64,000 nucleotides of DNA, taken from positions 1 to 64,000 of the forward strand of contig CANMCX010000016.1 of the NCBI GenBank assembly GCA_947496465.1, read 5' to 3'. How positions within the stretch are numbered: position 1 is the first letter of the stretch; the number at the start of each line of letters is the position of its first letter. This DNA comes from Marinifilum_A sediminis (lineage in GTDB: Bacteria; Bacteroidota; Bacteroidia; Bacteroidales; Marinifilaceae). Below, in pieces: positions 25,865 through 35,652 of the stretch. The notes under the pieces are model-generated. The model was not told the DNA's origin, searched no databases, and saw only the letters and a program-made list of their open reading frames with translations. The position numbers and the translations under genes were made by a program.

Positions 25865-27916
25865 TTATTTAATCATCTGAACGCTACGTTTTACGAATTT
25901 AGCTAGCTCTTCTCCTTTCAACATGTTGTTAGATAGTAAAGCCAAATCGATCAATTGTTTTACCAACTGATTGTCTTTACCAAACTCTTTTAACAAGTTT
26001 TCCTTTTCCGAGTTCACTTCAGTAATCTTATTTTGAACTTCGGTCATCTTGTCTTTCTCTTCCTGAGGAACTTCTTCTTCCTTCTTATCTTTCTTTAAAG
26101 CTTCTAAAGCATCTCTCTCTTCAAACAAAGGAGTTAACTTAGTGCTTACTTCAGAAATTTTATCGCTTAGCTTCGCATCTTTATCATTCAAGATAGTTGC
26201 CACCAAAGCATGATCAGTATTCACAACCAAGTTGTAAGAATCTGGCATTTCACCATAGAATCCCATTCCGGCATTCATTGCAGCCATATCTTTCATTCTA
26301 CGCATAAATTCCGCTTGAGTAATCATTAATGGCTGTCCTTCTTCACCTAAAGATTCGAATGTCACCATATAGTTTACACCATCAGTTGGCAATTGAGAAT
26401 TGAATACAGGAATCAAATCAGTCTTTTGCTCTTCTGTAAGCTTAGATTCTTTTACCTCATCTTTCTGGATCAACTTGTCAACTACGTCAGAATCGACACG
26501 AACATATTTCTTGTTGGTATCCTTCTGCTCCAAATGGTTAATTACATGATTATCCAACTGGCTATCCATCAACAATACATCGTAACCTTTTGCTTTAGCA
26601 GCTTCGATATAAGTAAACTGAGCATCCATATCGGTAGCATACAATGCGATGATATTGTTTTCCTTATCGGTCTGATTTTCTTTAATAATTGCTTCGTACT
26701 CTTCCAAAGTGAAATACTTTCCTTCAGTATTTTTCACCATAAAGAATTTCTTGGCGCGATCAGCAAATTTCTCTTCGGTCAACATTCCGTACTGAACGAA
26801 TAATCTCAAATCATCCCACTTGTTTTCAAACTCAGTACGATCTTTCTTAAAAATTTCGTTCAAGCTATCAGCAACTTTTTTGGTAATATGATTCGAAATT
26901 TTCTTCACATTTCCATCAGACTGCAAGTATGAACGAGAAACATTCAATGGAATATCCGGTGAATCGATAACACCATGAAGAAGAGTTAAGAATTCAGGAA
27001 CAATACCTTCTACCGAATCGGTAACGAATACCTGGTTGCAGTACAACTGAATCTTGTTCTTCTGAATTTCTACGCTGTTCTTTATTTTTGGGAAATACAA
27101 AATACCGGTAAGGTTGAAAGGATAATCAACATTCAAGTGAATGTGGAACAAAGGATCCTCTCCTGCAGGATACAATTGACGGTAAAAATCACCGTAATCT
27201 TCTTCTTTTAAATCAGCTGGTTTCTTAGTCCAGGCAGGATTTGTATCATTAATAATATTCTCCTCATCAGTTTCTTCCTGCTTGCCATCTTTATATTCTG
27301 TTTTCTTTCCAAAAACAATCTCAATTGGTAAGAACTTACAGTACTTATTCAACAACTCCTGAATACGACTCTCTTCTAAGAAAGACTCTTCTTCTTCAGA
27401 AATGTGCATAACAATGTCAGTACCTCTCTCCGCTTTCTCAACTTCTTCAAGAGAATACTCTGGATTACCTTCACAACTCCATTTTACAGCCTTTGCGCCT
27501 TCTTTATGAGAAAGAGTTACGATATCTACTTTATCTGATACCATAAACGAAGAATAGAAACCTAAACCAAAGTGACCAATAATTGCGTTAGCCTGATCTT
27601 TGTATTTATCCATGAATTCTTCAGCACCTGAGAACGCAATCTGATTGATGTATTTCTCAATCTCTTCCTGAGTCATACCAATACCATTATCCGAAATGGT
27701 AATGGTTTTAGCTTCTTTGTCAATAGCAACGCTAACTTTCAACTCTCCCAATTCTCCTGTGAATTCTCCTGTTGAAGCTAATGTTTTTAACTTCTGAGTT
27801 GCATCTACTGCATTCGATACAATCTCTCTCAAAAAGATATCGTGATCAGAATACAAAAATTTCTTAATAATAGGAAACAGATCCTGACTGGTAACACCAA
27901 TTTTTCCTGTTGACAT
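25865..27916 (-). CDS. htpG: molecular chaperone HtpG (Hsp90)
   Basis: A 683-residue Hsp90 chaperone. The N-terminal GHKL ATPase domain shows REIVSNAVDATQKL (about 25-38), DNGIGMT (about 79-85), GHFGLGFYSSFMV (about 115-127) and GTDIVMH. The middle domain has the conserved SRSYLQ segment and the C-terminal domain mediates dimerisation. It is slightly longer than the usual 620-640 residues, largely because of an acidic Lys/Glu-rich insertion (about 595-625, KKDKKEEEVPQEEKDK). There is no C-terminal MEEVD, as expected for a bacterial form. It is a single gene with its own terminator. Confidence 0.95.
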   Translation of the reverse strand: MSTGKIGVTSQDLFPIIKKFLYSDHDIFLREIVSNAVDATQKLKTLASTGEFTGELGELKVSVAIDKEAKTITISDNGIGMTQEEIEKYINQIAFSGAEEFMDKYKDQANAIIGHFGLGFYSSFMVSDKVDIVTLSHKEGAKAVKWSCEGNPEYSLEEVEKAERGTDIVMHISEEEESFLEESRIQELLNKYCKFLPIEIVFGKKTEYKDGKQEETDEENIINDTNPAWTKKPADLKEEDYGDFYRQLYPAGEDPLFHIHLNVDYPFNLTGILYFPKIKNSVEIQKNKIQLYCNQVFVTDSVEGIVPEFLTLLHGVIDSPDIPLNVSRSYLQSDGNVKKISNHITKKVADSLNEIFKKDRTEFENKWDDLRLFVQYGMLTEEKFADRAKKFFMVKNTEGKYFTLEEYEAIIKENQTDKENNIIALYATDMDAQFTYIEAAKAKGYDVLLMDSQLDNHVINHLEQKDTNKKYVRVDSDVVDKLIQKDEVKESKLTEEQKTDLIPVFNSQLPTDGVNYMVTFESLGEEGQPLMITQAEFMRRMKDMAAMNAGMGFYGEMPDSYNLVVNTDHALVATILNDKDAKLSDKISEVSTKLTPLFEERDALEALKKDKKEEEVPQEEKDKMTEVQNKITEVNSEKENLLKEFGKDNQLVKQLIDLALLSNNMLKGEELAKFVKRSVQMIK

Positions 27917-28175
27917 ACTTTTATATTTTTTTTAGATTTTAATTTCTATTTAACGTTTTCCCAATAGTCAAAGCCTATGCCAATACCGCAAAACTGTCAA
28001 TAAGACAGAAAAGGTGAAAAAAGTGCAGAAAAATGTCAGTCGATTTGAATATAATCGTGCAAAAACTTCATTTACTCCTCCAATATTCCATTAAAATCGA
28101 AAACTTCTATTTACATGCCAATGCTATTTAACCTTTTTCTACTTTTATATACATTATTGACAGAAGATAGAAACT

Positions 28176-28973
28176 ATGCAAGAAAATCAAAACCCGGTAA
28201 TCACGATTCAAAATCTTGAGAAAAGCTACCAAAATGGTAGAGTTGAAAATAAAGTATTAAAAGGAATTAATCTGGAAATCAAACCTGGACAAATTATAGG
28301 ATACATAGGACCCAATGGCGCCGGTAAATCAACAACCGTAAAAGTTTTGTGCGGCTTGCTTACCGATTTTGAAGGTGATATCTGCATTCTTGGTATGAAT
28401 TTAAGAGAAGATTCTACTGAGATCAAAAGAAAGATTGGATACATACCTGAAAACGCTGCCCTGTATGAAACGCTAACACCAAGAGAATATCTGCAATTCG
28501 TAGGTGAATTACAGGGAATGGAATTGAACGACATTAATAATAAGACGGAAAAATTATTAGACTTATTTGAAATGAAAGCTCATGCCGATGAAAGATTGAA
28601 TTCCTTCTCGAAAGGGATGAGACAAAAAATTCTGATCATTTCTGGTCTGATTCACAATCCTGACATCATTTTTATGGATGAGCCACTATCTGGTCTCGAT
28701 GCCAATTCCGTTATCATTGTAAAAGAGATTTTAACTCAACTAGCAAAAGAAGGTAAAACCATATTCTACAGCTCTCACATTATGGATGTTGTTGAGAAAA
28801 TATCCGACCGAATTATTCTAATCGATCAGGGAAATGTAGTTGCTGATGGAAGTTTTGAAGAACTGAATTCAAAAGCTAGTACCGGTTCTCTGGAATCATT
28901 ATTTACAGAGCTTACAGGAACATCTGGACACAGCAAGAAAGCGGAAGAAATTATTAACGTATTCGAAAATTAA
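28176..28973 (+). CDS. ABC transporter ATP-binding protein
   Basis: A 265-residue ATPase with Walker A GPNGAGKST (about 43-51), Q-loop YIPENAALYE, a divergent signature FSKGMRQK (about 144-151), Walker B IIFMDEPLSGLD (about 164-175) and H-loop SSHIMD. This form resembles ATPases of ABC-2 exporters and of gliding/ABC-like systems in Bacteroidota. It is followed after 4 bp by a large membrane protein that is almost certainly its permease partner. The substrate is unknown. Confidence 0.9.
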   Translation: MQENQNPVITIQNLEKSYQNGRVENKVLKGINLEIKPGQIIGYIGPNGAGKSTTVKVLCGLLTDFEGDICILGMNLREDSTEIKRKIGYIPENAALYETLTPREYLQFVGELQGMELNDINNKTEKLLDLFEMKAHADERLNSFSKGMRQKILIISGLIHNPDIIFMDEPLSGLDANSVIIVKEILTQLAKEGKTIFYSSHIMDVVEKISDRIILIDQGNVVADGSFEELNSKASTGSLESLFTELTGTSGHSKKAEEIINVFEN

Positions 28974-28977
28974 ACTT

Positions 28978-30624
28978 ATGGTACGAACTATTTTATTCCT
29001 CTTTAAACCCTTAATTAATGCAATGGGTGCAGATTTCAACCAAGTTTGTATCATTCTGTCAGCAAAGCTAAAAATGGACAACCGTAGAAGTATGTCCATG
29101 TCGCAAAAAGGGAAAGATTCCAACCATCAATTGTTACTACAAACATTCATTTACGGCGTTTTAGGACTACTAATTGGTCTTCTTATTCTCACAATACCAA
29201 ACCCTTTGGTAAGTTATACCATCTTCTTTTCTTACATCATGGTCATGATTGCCATGTTGATGATATCAGAATTTACCAACGTACTAATGGATACACGCGA
29301 TAATAGTATTCTAATGCCGCGACCAATTAATAGCAGAACAATTGTGTTGGCAAAAATACTACACATTGCTTTTTACATGCTACATATGAGTCTCTCATTG
29401 TCCTTATTCGTGATTGTAACAACTCTTATTAATCATGGCTTTGTAGCTATGCTAGTTTTGCTTTTACTAATTATACTGGCAGCTTTATTCACACTGTTTC
29501 TAACCAATATTTTCTATTTGGGATTGATGAATGTGGTAAACGGACAAAAGTTAAAAGATATCATTGTATATTTTCAGGTAGCAATGGCAATTCTATTTAT
29601 GGGTGGATATCAAATTATGCCTCGCATGATGGATATGTACGATATTTCCAATATTCAAATACCAATTCACTGGTGGTCTTATCTTGTTCCTCCGCTTTGG
29701 ATGAGCAACAGTATGGAAGCCTCTATAAATAGTGTTTACGATTCCTCACACCTAATTTTCTTTGCATGTGCTCTATTGGTTCCAATTCTAAGTTTAATTT
29801 TTGTAATTAAAGTACTAGCTCCGAAATTCAACAAAGCTTTGGCACAACTTGATGTTGCCGGTAGTAAAGAGAAAAAGGTAGTTAAGGAGAAAAATGAGGG
29901 TAAAGGCTTTGTATCACGATTAAGCAGATTATCCACCAAAAACAGAGTTGAGTCAACAGCATTTGACATGGTTTGGCTAATGAGTGGGCGAGAAAGAAAA
30001 TTCAAACAAACAGTTTATCCATCATTTGGCTATATTTTTATTTTCATATTGATATTTGCCTTTAAATCAAAGGATGCATTCAATTTGGAATCGCTAGCCG
30101 AAAGCAATAAATACCTGTGGTTTATTTATACAACTATATTTGTATCATTCAGCATCACTCAACAACTGGGCTATAGCGATCAGAACAAATCGAGCTGGTT
30201 TTACCAGATATTGCCAATTGAAAAACCTGGTGAAGTATTACTGGGGTCATTTAAATCGGTAATGATTAAATACTACGTTCCGATATATTTAATTGTTTCG
30301 ATCGCTTCTCTCGCAATTTGGGGCATACCAGTTATCGATGATCTTGTTTTAGGTTTTCTATTGATTAGTATTGTATCCTCATTGATGCAATCGTGGAGTG
30401 AGCCAATATTACCATTTACAAAGGAAAGACTGACTCAAGATGCAGGTGGAAATTTCGCAAAAGGAATGCTACTAATGATTTCCGCTGCAGGAATTGGTTT
30501 TCTTCATTATGGCTTAAGTTTATTGCCTTATGCAATTCCTATTGCCATTCCAATTCTAGCATTTATTCTCTACTTCAGATTAAGAAGTTTCAGAAAAATA
30601 TCGTGGGCTAAAATCAAGAACTAA
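28978..30624 (+). CDS. ABC transporter permease-like integral membrane protein
   Basis: A 548-residue polytopic membrane protein with about ten to twelve predicted helices in two blocks (about 55-270 and about 345-540), separated by a charged cytoplasmic loop (about 285-330). The segment DTRDNSILMPRPINSRTIVLAKI (roughly residues 100-125) resembles the coupling region of ABC-2 permeases, where the ATPase docks. It follows the ATPase gene by 4 bp. I do not recognise a characterised family. The first 40 residues also contain hydrophobic sequence, so a start further downstream is possible. Confidence 0.8.
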   Translation: MVRTILFLFKPLINAMGADFNQVCIILSAKLKMDNRRSMSMSQKGKDSNHQLLLQTFIYGVLGLLIGLLILTIPNPLVSYTIFFSYIMVMIAMLMISEFTNVLMDTRDNSILMPRPINSRTIVLAKILHIAFYMLHMSLSLSLFVIVTTLINHGFVAMLVLLLLIILAALFTLFLTNIFYLGLMNVVNGQKLKDIIVYFQVAMAILFMGGYQIMPRMMDMYDISNIQIPIHWWSYLVPPLWMSNSMEASINSVYDSSHLIFFACALLVPILSLIFVIKVLAPKFNKALAQLDVAGSKEKKVVKEKNEGKGFVSRLSRLSTKNRVESTAFDMVWLMSGRERKFKQTVYPSFGYIFIFILIFAFKSKDAFNLESLAESNKYLWFIYTTIFVSFSITQQLGYSDQNKSSWFYQILPIEKPGEVLLGSFKSVMIKYYVPIYLIVSIASLAIWGIPVIDDLVLGFLLISIVSSLMQSWSEPILPFTKERLTQDAGGNFAKGMLLMISAAGIGFLHYGLSLLPYAIPIAIPILAFILYFRLRSFRKISWAKIKN

Positions 30625-31110
30625 TTAAATGTAGAAAAGTAGAATTTGAAAACTATTATATGCCACTTGGTTTTAACCAGTGGCATTTGTTTGCAACACC
30701 TCATCCTATCCTTCTCTTACAGGAGAAGGGAACATGGCTTCGAGATGTGGCATTATTGATAATCTCACTTTGAGTAAGAATATCAAATAACATGCTGTTA
30801 AAAAAACATAAAATACATTAAACAGTTTACTAAGCTTCAACCATTTTTTCTAAATTCACACTTGACATTCAAATAATATTGTTTCATTAAACACAAAACT
30901 AACAAGATAAAAATTAACTGTTTTAACCTAATATTTAATCGAATAGATAATCATTTTAATTTGCTAATTACTTTTTATGACAAAGCCAGGCAACCATTTA
31001 TCAGATAGTTGCATTATTATTTAATATGGCTTACAATAATCATTAAAAATAAACTGTAACAAAACCCAAAACACCGTCGTCTCATTTATATTAATAGCAA
31101 ATACCAAATC
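30625..31110. other. intergenic region with hairpins
   Basis: It holds a terminator-like hairpin TGCCACT-t-GGTT/AACC-AGTGGCA (30661-30685) serving the ABC permease gene. A second palindrome, CCTTCTC (30710-30716) / GAGAAGG (30723-30729), in a CATCCT...GGGAACATGG context resembles dispersed Bacteroidota intergenic repeats. The remaining 380 bp are AT-rich with no gene seen. Confidence 0.55.
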
Positions 31111-33744
31111 ATGACAAAAAATTTACTATTTCTACTTTTTTGCTGTTTATCTTTTACAGGATATTCTCAGCAAATATCAGGAAAAATTACTGATACTGAT
31201 GGAAAGGCAATTCCTTTTGCCAATATCTACATTAAAGAATTGGCTACCGGAACCACCTCAAATATCGATGGACAATATCACCTCGACCTGCCAGTTGGGG
31301 AATGGAATCTACAGTACAGATATTTGGGTTACAAAACCAAAGAAGTTAAAGTAACCATGGGTGAAAATGACCTTGAAATGGATGTTGCTCTTGCCTCTCA
31401 AACCTATCAATTAAAGGAAGTAAAAGTATTAGCCAGCGGCGAAGATCCTGCCTATTTCGTAATGCGCAAAGCCATTGCCATGGGCGATTATTACACCAAA
31501 CAGGTGAGTGAATATGATAATATGGTTTACTTGAAAGGATCCGGAAAAATTACAAGTGTCCCAAAATTGTTTAAAAAGAAATTAGCCGAAGAAGACATCA
31601 CTGTAGGTAAAACTTTCGTGACTGAAAATATCTCGAAAATACATTTCGAATTGCCAAACAAGGTGGAAGAAGAAGTAATTTCAATGCGATCATCAGGCTT
31701 AGATGAACAAGCGGATCCAATGCAATTCATTACCACTAATTTGTACAATACCCGCGATGATGGTTTCATTTCCCCACTAGACAGAAGTGCATTTAGCGTA
31801 TACAAGTTTCAATTGGAATCGGTATTCGAAGATCAGGGAAGAACAATCAACAGAATTAAGGTTATACCTAAACGAAAAGGTAAAGATCTGTTTCGCGGTT
31901 TTTTAAACATTGCAGAAACCTATTGGAACATACACTCTGCCGATTTAAAACTAAGTTTACCAATGACCGAAGTTCACATGCATCAATTGTATGCTCCGGT
32001 TAGCGATGGTGTTTGGATGCCGGTAAGTTTCGATTTCAACATCAAATTTAAAGGCATGGGATTTGGCTTAAATGCTATGTATGTTGCTTCTATTAAGGAT
32101 TACAAGGTAATACTAAATCCTGATTTGGATCATGACTATCTAAAACAGCAAGAACTAGCCCGTAAACAAGAAGAACAAAATATTTCGGATCTGACCAACG
32201 AAGAAGAATCCAAAGTTTTATCAGCAAAAGAAAAAAAGCGCAAAGATGAGATCAAAACTCTTCTGGAAAAGAATGACATGAACAATTCTGAAATGCGCAA
32301 ATTGTACCGCCTGATGGAAAAAGACAATCAGGTGAAGCGCAAGGAAAAGGTAAAACAGCCTCTGGAAATTAAAATTGAAAAAGTAAAAGTGGCTAAGGGT
32401 GCCAAAGATAAGGATTCGCTTTACTGGGCTGAAATGAGACCTATCCCACTTTCGGATGATGAGAAGATCAGTTTCATAAAGAAAGATTCAATCGTAATTG
32501 TTCGCAACACCCCAGAGTATAAAGATTCTGTTCGCAGAGCCAATCGCGAATTCAAATTTAAACATATTCTTTGGGGGAAATATTACAAATACAAAGAAGA
32601 AAACTCAAGCCTTTCTACTCCCGCTTTAATCGGTTTAGATAAAATATCATACAACACAGTACAAGGTTTTACTTTTAATGCTCCTTTTCGATACACAAAA
32701 AAAGACACTCTTGGTCATTACTTTAGTATCGCGCCCGATTTCACCTATGCATTTTCACGAAAACATCTCGACTTTTCGGTAGGTAGCCAATACCGTTATA
32801 ATGGGGAAAAACGTTCTTGGATTGGTTTTAAAGCAGGAAGCGAAGCTGTAGATTTTAATGCCAGAAATGGAATTGACCCAATGCTAAATGCAATGAGTTC
32901 GCTCTATTTTAAAGATAATTATTTGAAATTATACGATAAAAACTACGCCCGAATTTGGCACTCAACCGATATTACAAATGGGCTGAGTTTACATACCAGT
33001 TTGGAATATGCCAACAGAAAGCAATTGTATAATACCAACTCCTGGTACATTTCCGATCCCGATGACAATGAATATACATCTAACATTCCCGAAGGAATCC
33101 ATCCTGAATTGGTGAAAGACAATAAGGCATTTACATTTATAGCCAACCTGGAATACACACCTCATCACAGGTATTATATGGATAAGGGTGTAAAAAGAAT
33201 GACCTGGTATCACAATCAACCGACTTTTGGATTGACCTACAAACAAGGAATTAAAGATATATTCGATTCAGAGACTGATTATTCTCTTTTGGCAGCATCG
33301 GTAAAGCAAAGTTTAGAAATGGGTTTTAACGACCGATTGGAATATAAAATTAAAGCTGGTACCTATCTTTCGAACAAGCAAAGCTTTTTTGCCGATTACA
33401 AACACTTTAACACAAGCAAGCCAACCGTAATGATTGGCAATACCTGGGATAGTTTCCGATTGTTGGATTTTTATCAGCACTCTACCACCGAAGATTATTT
33501 AGAAGCTCACTTGCAATACACTTCGGATCGATTATTACTAAAGAGATTGCCAATTCTAAACAATTCATTGGCATTGCAGGAAAGAGTATTTGCCAACTAT
33601 TTAACTCACGAAAACAAAGAAAATTATTGGGAAGTAGGATACGGCTTATCGCAGATTTTCCTACTATTAGATGTTGAAGTAGTTTGGAGTTTTGATGGCA
33701 AAAATCACAGAGATACGGGAGTGAAATTGAAGTTTAATTTGTAA
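31111..33744 (+). CDS. DUF5686 family outer-membrane protein with carboxypeptidase-like regulatory domain
   Basis: An 877-residue outer-membrane protein. A signal peptide (residues 1-19, ending GYSQQ) precedes a CarboxypepD_reg-like beta-sandwich (about 20-100, GKITDTDGKAIPFANIYIK), common on TonB-dependent receptors and relatives. The rest matches the DUF5686 pattern, with EDPAYFVMRKAI near 110-125 and a charged helical insertion (about 345-450, Lys/Glu-rich). The C-terminal half is beta-barrel-like and ends in FNL with alternating residues. The family is widespread in Bacteroidota with no confirmed role. It is a single gene. Confidence 0.87.
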   Translation: MTKNLLFLLFCCLSFTGYSQQISGKITDTDGKAIPFANIYIKELATGTTSNIDGQYHLDLPVGEWNLQYRYLGYKTKEVKVTMGENDLEMDVALASQTYQLKEVKVLASGEDPAYFVMRKAIAMGDYYTKQVSEYDNMVYLKGSGKITSVPKLFKKKLAEEDITVGKTFVTENISKIHFELPNKVEEEVISMRSSGLDEQADPMQFITTNLYNTRDDGFISPLDRSAFSVYKFQLESVFEDQGRTINRIKVIPKRKGKDLFRGFLNIAETYWNIHSADLKLSLPMTEVHMHQLYAPVSDGVWMPVSFDFNIKFKGMGFGLNAMYVASIKDYKVILNPDLDHDYLKQQELARKQEEQNISDLTNEEESKVLSAKEKKRKDEIKTLLEKNDMNNSEMRKLYRLMEKDNQVKRKEKVKQPLEIKIEKVKVAKGAKDKDSLYWAEMRPIPLSDDEKISFIKKDSIVIVRNTPEYKDSVRRANREFKFKHILWGKYYKYKEENSSLSTPALIGLDKISYNTVQGFTFNAPFRYTKKDTLGHYFSIAPDFTYAFSRKHLDFSVGSQYRYNGEKRSWIGFKAGSEAVDFNARNGIDPMLNAMSSLYFKDNYLKLYDKNYARIWHSTDITNGLSLHTSLEYANRKQLYNTNSWYISDPDDNEYTSNIPEGIHPELVKDNKAFTFIANLEYTPHHRYYMDKGVKRMTWYHNQPTFGLTYKQGIKDIFDSETDYSLLAASVKQSLEMGFNDRLEYKIKAGTYLSNKQSFFADYKHFNTSKPTVMIGNTWDSFRLLDFYQHSTTEDYLEAHLQYTSDRLLLKRLPILNNSLALQERVFANYLTHENKENYWEVGYGLSQIFLLLDVEVVWSFDGKNHRDTGVKLKFNL

Positions 33745-34320
33745 GAAAATATTACATAAACCTGTCAGTTACTGGCAGGTTTACCAAACCTAAATTCCTA
33801 TCGCCGATATCATTAATTCCATCCCACACATGCAAAATGATATGTTGACATAGAAAATTTGATTCCGGCTACAGGAAAATTTCATAGAAGACATAGCAAT
33901 TTGCTATCATCAAAAGCAAATATGCGTTTTAGGGCAGAAAACTTGCTATCACATCATAGCAAGTTTTTTATCATTTTTATCTCTTTTTCTATTACCGACA
34001 GGAAAATTGCTATCCGTAATAGGAAATTAGAACTCGGGCAAAGCAAATTACTCATTTACGATAGCAAGATTGAGGTCAAGTATAGGAATAGTGAAGTGGT
34101 CGAATGTATTGTATAAGTCAGAGGATGAAAACTTGAGTTCATCAAACTCTGCGCCGAACTTTTGAAATAGTAAATCCATTCCAAAAACAGTAAGGCTTAA
34201 CCCAACAAGCCCAAATATGCCCCCCTTATATTGCTATAAGTTATTTGCACTATGAATTCATAGAATTTTCTATGTGGTAATAATATTGATACCCTCACTA
34301 CAAGTGAGAGCATCAAATAG
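33745..34320. other. 576-bp noncoding region
   Basis: It begins with a terminator-like hairpin AAACCTG-T-CAG/CTG-G-CAGGTTT (33758-33782) for the DUF5686 gene. It then holds a cluster of alternating TTGCTAT/ATAGCAA heptamers (33893-34067, listed separately) and a small hairpin CTCACT-ACA-AGTGAG (34294-34308). A plus-strand frame over the heptamer region is not convincing as a gene. Confidence 0.6.
33893..34067. repeat. cluster of six TTGCTAT/ATAGCAA heptamers in nested inverted repeats
   Basis: ATAGCAA (33893) and TTGCTAT (33901) form a 15-bp palindrome. AACTTGCTAT (33940-33949) and ATAGCAAGTT (33956-33965) form a perfect 10-bp stem followed by a T-run. TTGCTATCCGTAA (34007-34019) is nearly complementary to TTACGATAGCAA (34056-34067). 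All six copies therefore occur as three inverted pairs. Confidence 0.8.
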
Positions 34321-35583
34321 TTATTTTAATTCTGTATAATCTCTCACCAACTTAAAAATACCTTCGAACTGAGTGTAAGGTAATTTATCCGCTGCATCAG
34401 TAGTTTCGTGATAATCTGCATTATCACCATGAGTGTAGAAAAATACAGCTTTCACTCCTTTTTTGTGGAATGGTGCATGATCGGAGGATGAAGATTCACC
34501 TGTAGGGTACATCTTAAACACATACTCTTTTTCTTTGTTGATGGCATTAAACTTTTTCATCTCGCCAGGAACCATTTTACCATTGATCACATAAATAGCT
34601 TCTGACCCCGTGCCTAACATATCAAAATTAAGCACCATTTTGGTTTTCTCTAGCGGAAATAATGGGTTCTCAACATAGTGATTCGATCCCAATAAACCAG
34701 CCTCTTCTCCACTCAATAATGCAAACACCAAGGTGTAATGCGGTTTCTTTTTTTGAGCTTTAAAGTGCTTCGCTAAATTCAATACCATGGCAACACCACT
34801 GGCATTATCATTAGCTCCCGGATACATCTTCTCTCCAAAATATCCCAAATGATCGTAATGCGCAGAGTAGATAATGCAAGTATCCGATTTCCCAGGAATG
34901 TAACCAATCAAATTTTGAGTATTGTATTTCTCTATGAACTTACTTTTAATATCATAAGTGATCTTCTTTACATCAGGAGTAATCACATCCGTTTTCAACA
35001 TGAAAGTTGGATAATCAACTGTTTTTGTTCTCGCCGAGTACTTCAATTTTCCATTAACAAGCACCAATCCTTTCGCATCGAACACATTCTTTTTCAGCAT
35101 GGCTTGTGCAAAATTGTATAGATCTGGATTGTTCAATCCAGTTGAATCAATAGCTAAAAACGAGTTAGAGTGATCTTCCTTCATAAAACCTGCCAATGCT
35201 CTTGAATTGGTTAAGATATCTTTATTGATCCATTTTAAATCTGACTCTCCAACACAGGTTTTTGAATTCGGGTTTACGATGTACTCACTAGCTGGCTGTA
35301 ATTCTTTCCCATCCAATTTTAAAGTTGTTTTCTCAGGATAAGTATTTACTGATATGGTATATGGCTGATAATAATTATCGCTAAAGCCTTTCAACTTTAG
35401 TGCTTTCATTTCCTCCGATAAGTAAGCTGCTGCAATGCTATCGCCTTTTTTTACATATCCTCTACCATGAAATTCTTTTGAACTCAACGTATTCACAAGC
35501 TCTTTGGTATACTTCATATCTTGCGCAAAACTTGCACATGATAGTAGTAAACACATGATTCCAGGCAAAACTATTCTTTTCAT
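34321..35583 (-). CDS. M28 family zinc aminopeptidase, secreted
   Basis: A 420-residue exopeptidase. The signal peptide (MKRIVLPGIMCLLLSCASFAQ) contains a cysteine, so lipidation is possible, but the AQD site favours ordinary cleavage. The dinuclear zinc site is visible: HYDHLG (about 241-246), GANDNASG (about 256-263), GEEAGLLGS (about 291-299), NFDMLG (about 318-323) and a C-terminal H near YHETTD (about 391-396). A PA-like insertion occupies about 110-220. It acts outside the inner membrane to release N-terminal residues. It may form an operon with the neighbouring propeller gene, which lies 69 bp upstream. Confidence 0.9.
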   Translation of the reverse strand: MKRIVLPGIMCLLLSCASFAQDMKYTKELVNTLSSKEFHGRGYVKKGDSIAAAYLSEEMKALKLKGFSDNYYQPYTISVNTYPEKTTLKLDGKELQPASEYIVNPNSKTCVGESDLKWINKDILTNSRALAGFMKEDHSNSFLAIDSTGLNNPDLYNFAQAMLKKNVFDAKGLVLVNGKLKYSARTKTVDYPTFMLKTDVITPDVKKITYDIKSKFIEKYNTQNLIGYIPGKSDTCIIYSAHYDHLGYFGEKMYPGANDNASGVAMVLNLAKHFKAQKKKPHYTLVFALLSGEEAGLLGSNHYVENPLFPLEKTKMVLNFDMLGTGSEAIYVINGKMVPGEMKKFNAINKEKEYVFKMYPTGESSSSDHAPFHKKGVKAVFFYTHGDNADYHETTDAADKLPYTQFEGIFKLVRDYTELK

Positions 35584-35652
35584 TTTTTTTATATTAGGTT
35601 GATGTAGGTTGTTAATAATTCTTTTATGATCTTGCTTCGTATTTTTTCCTGA

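Noticed and set aside
26393..26803. 136-residue plus-strand ORF inside htpG
   Set aside because: It is antisense to a well-supported chaperone gene and has no protein-like pattern.
33859..34116. 85-residue plus-strand ORF over the heptamer cluster
   Set aside because: The composition follows the inverted repeats, and no family or ribosome-binding site is seen.
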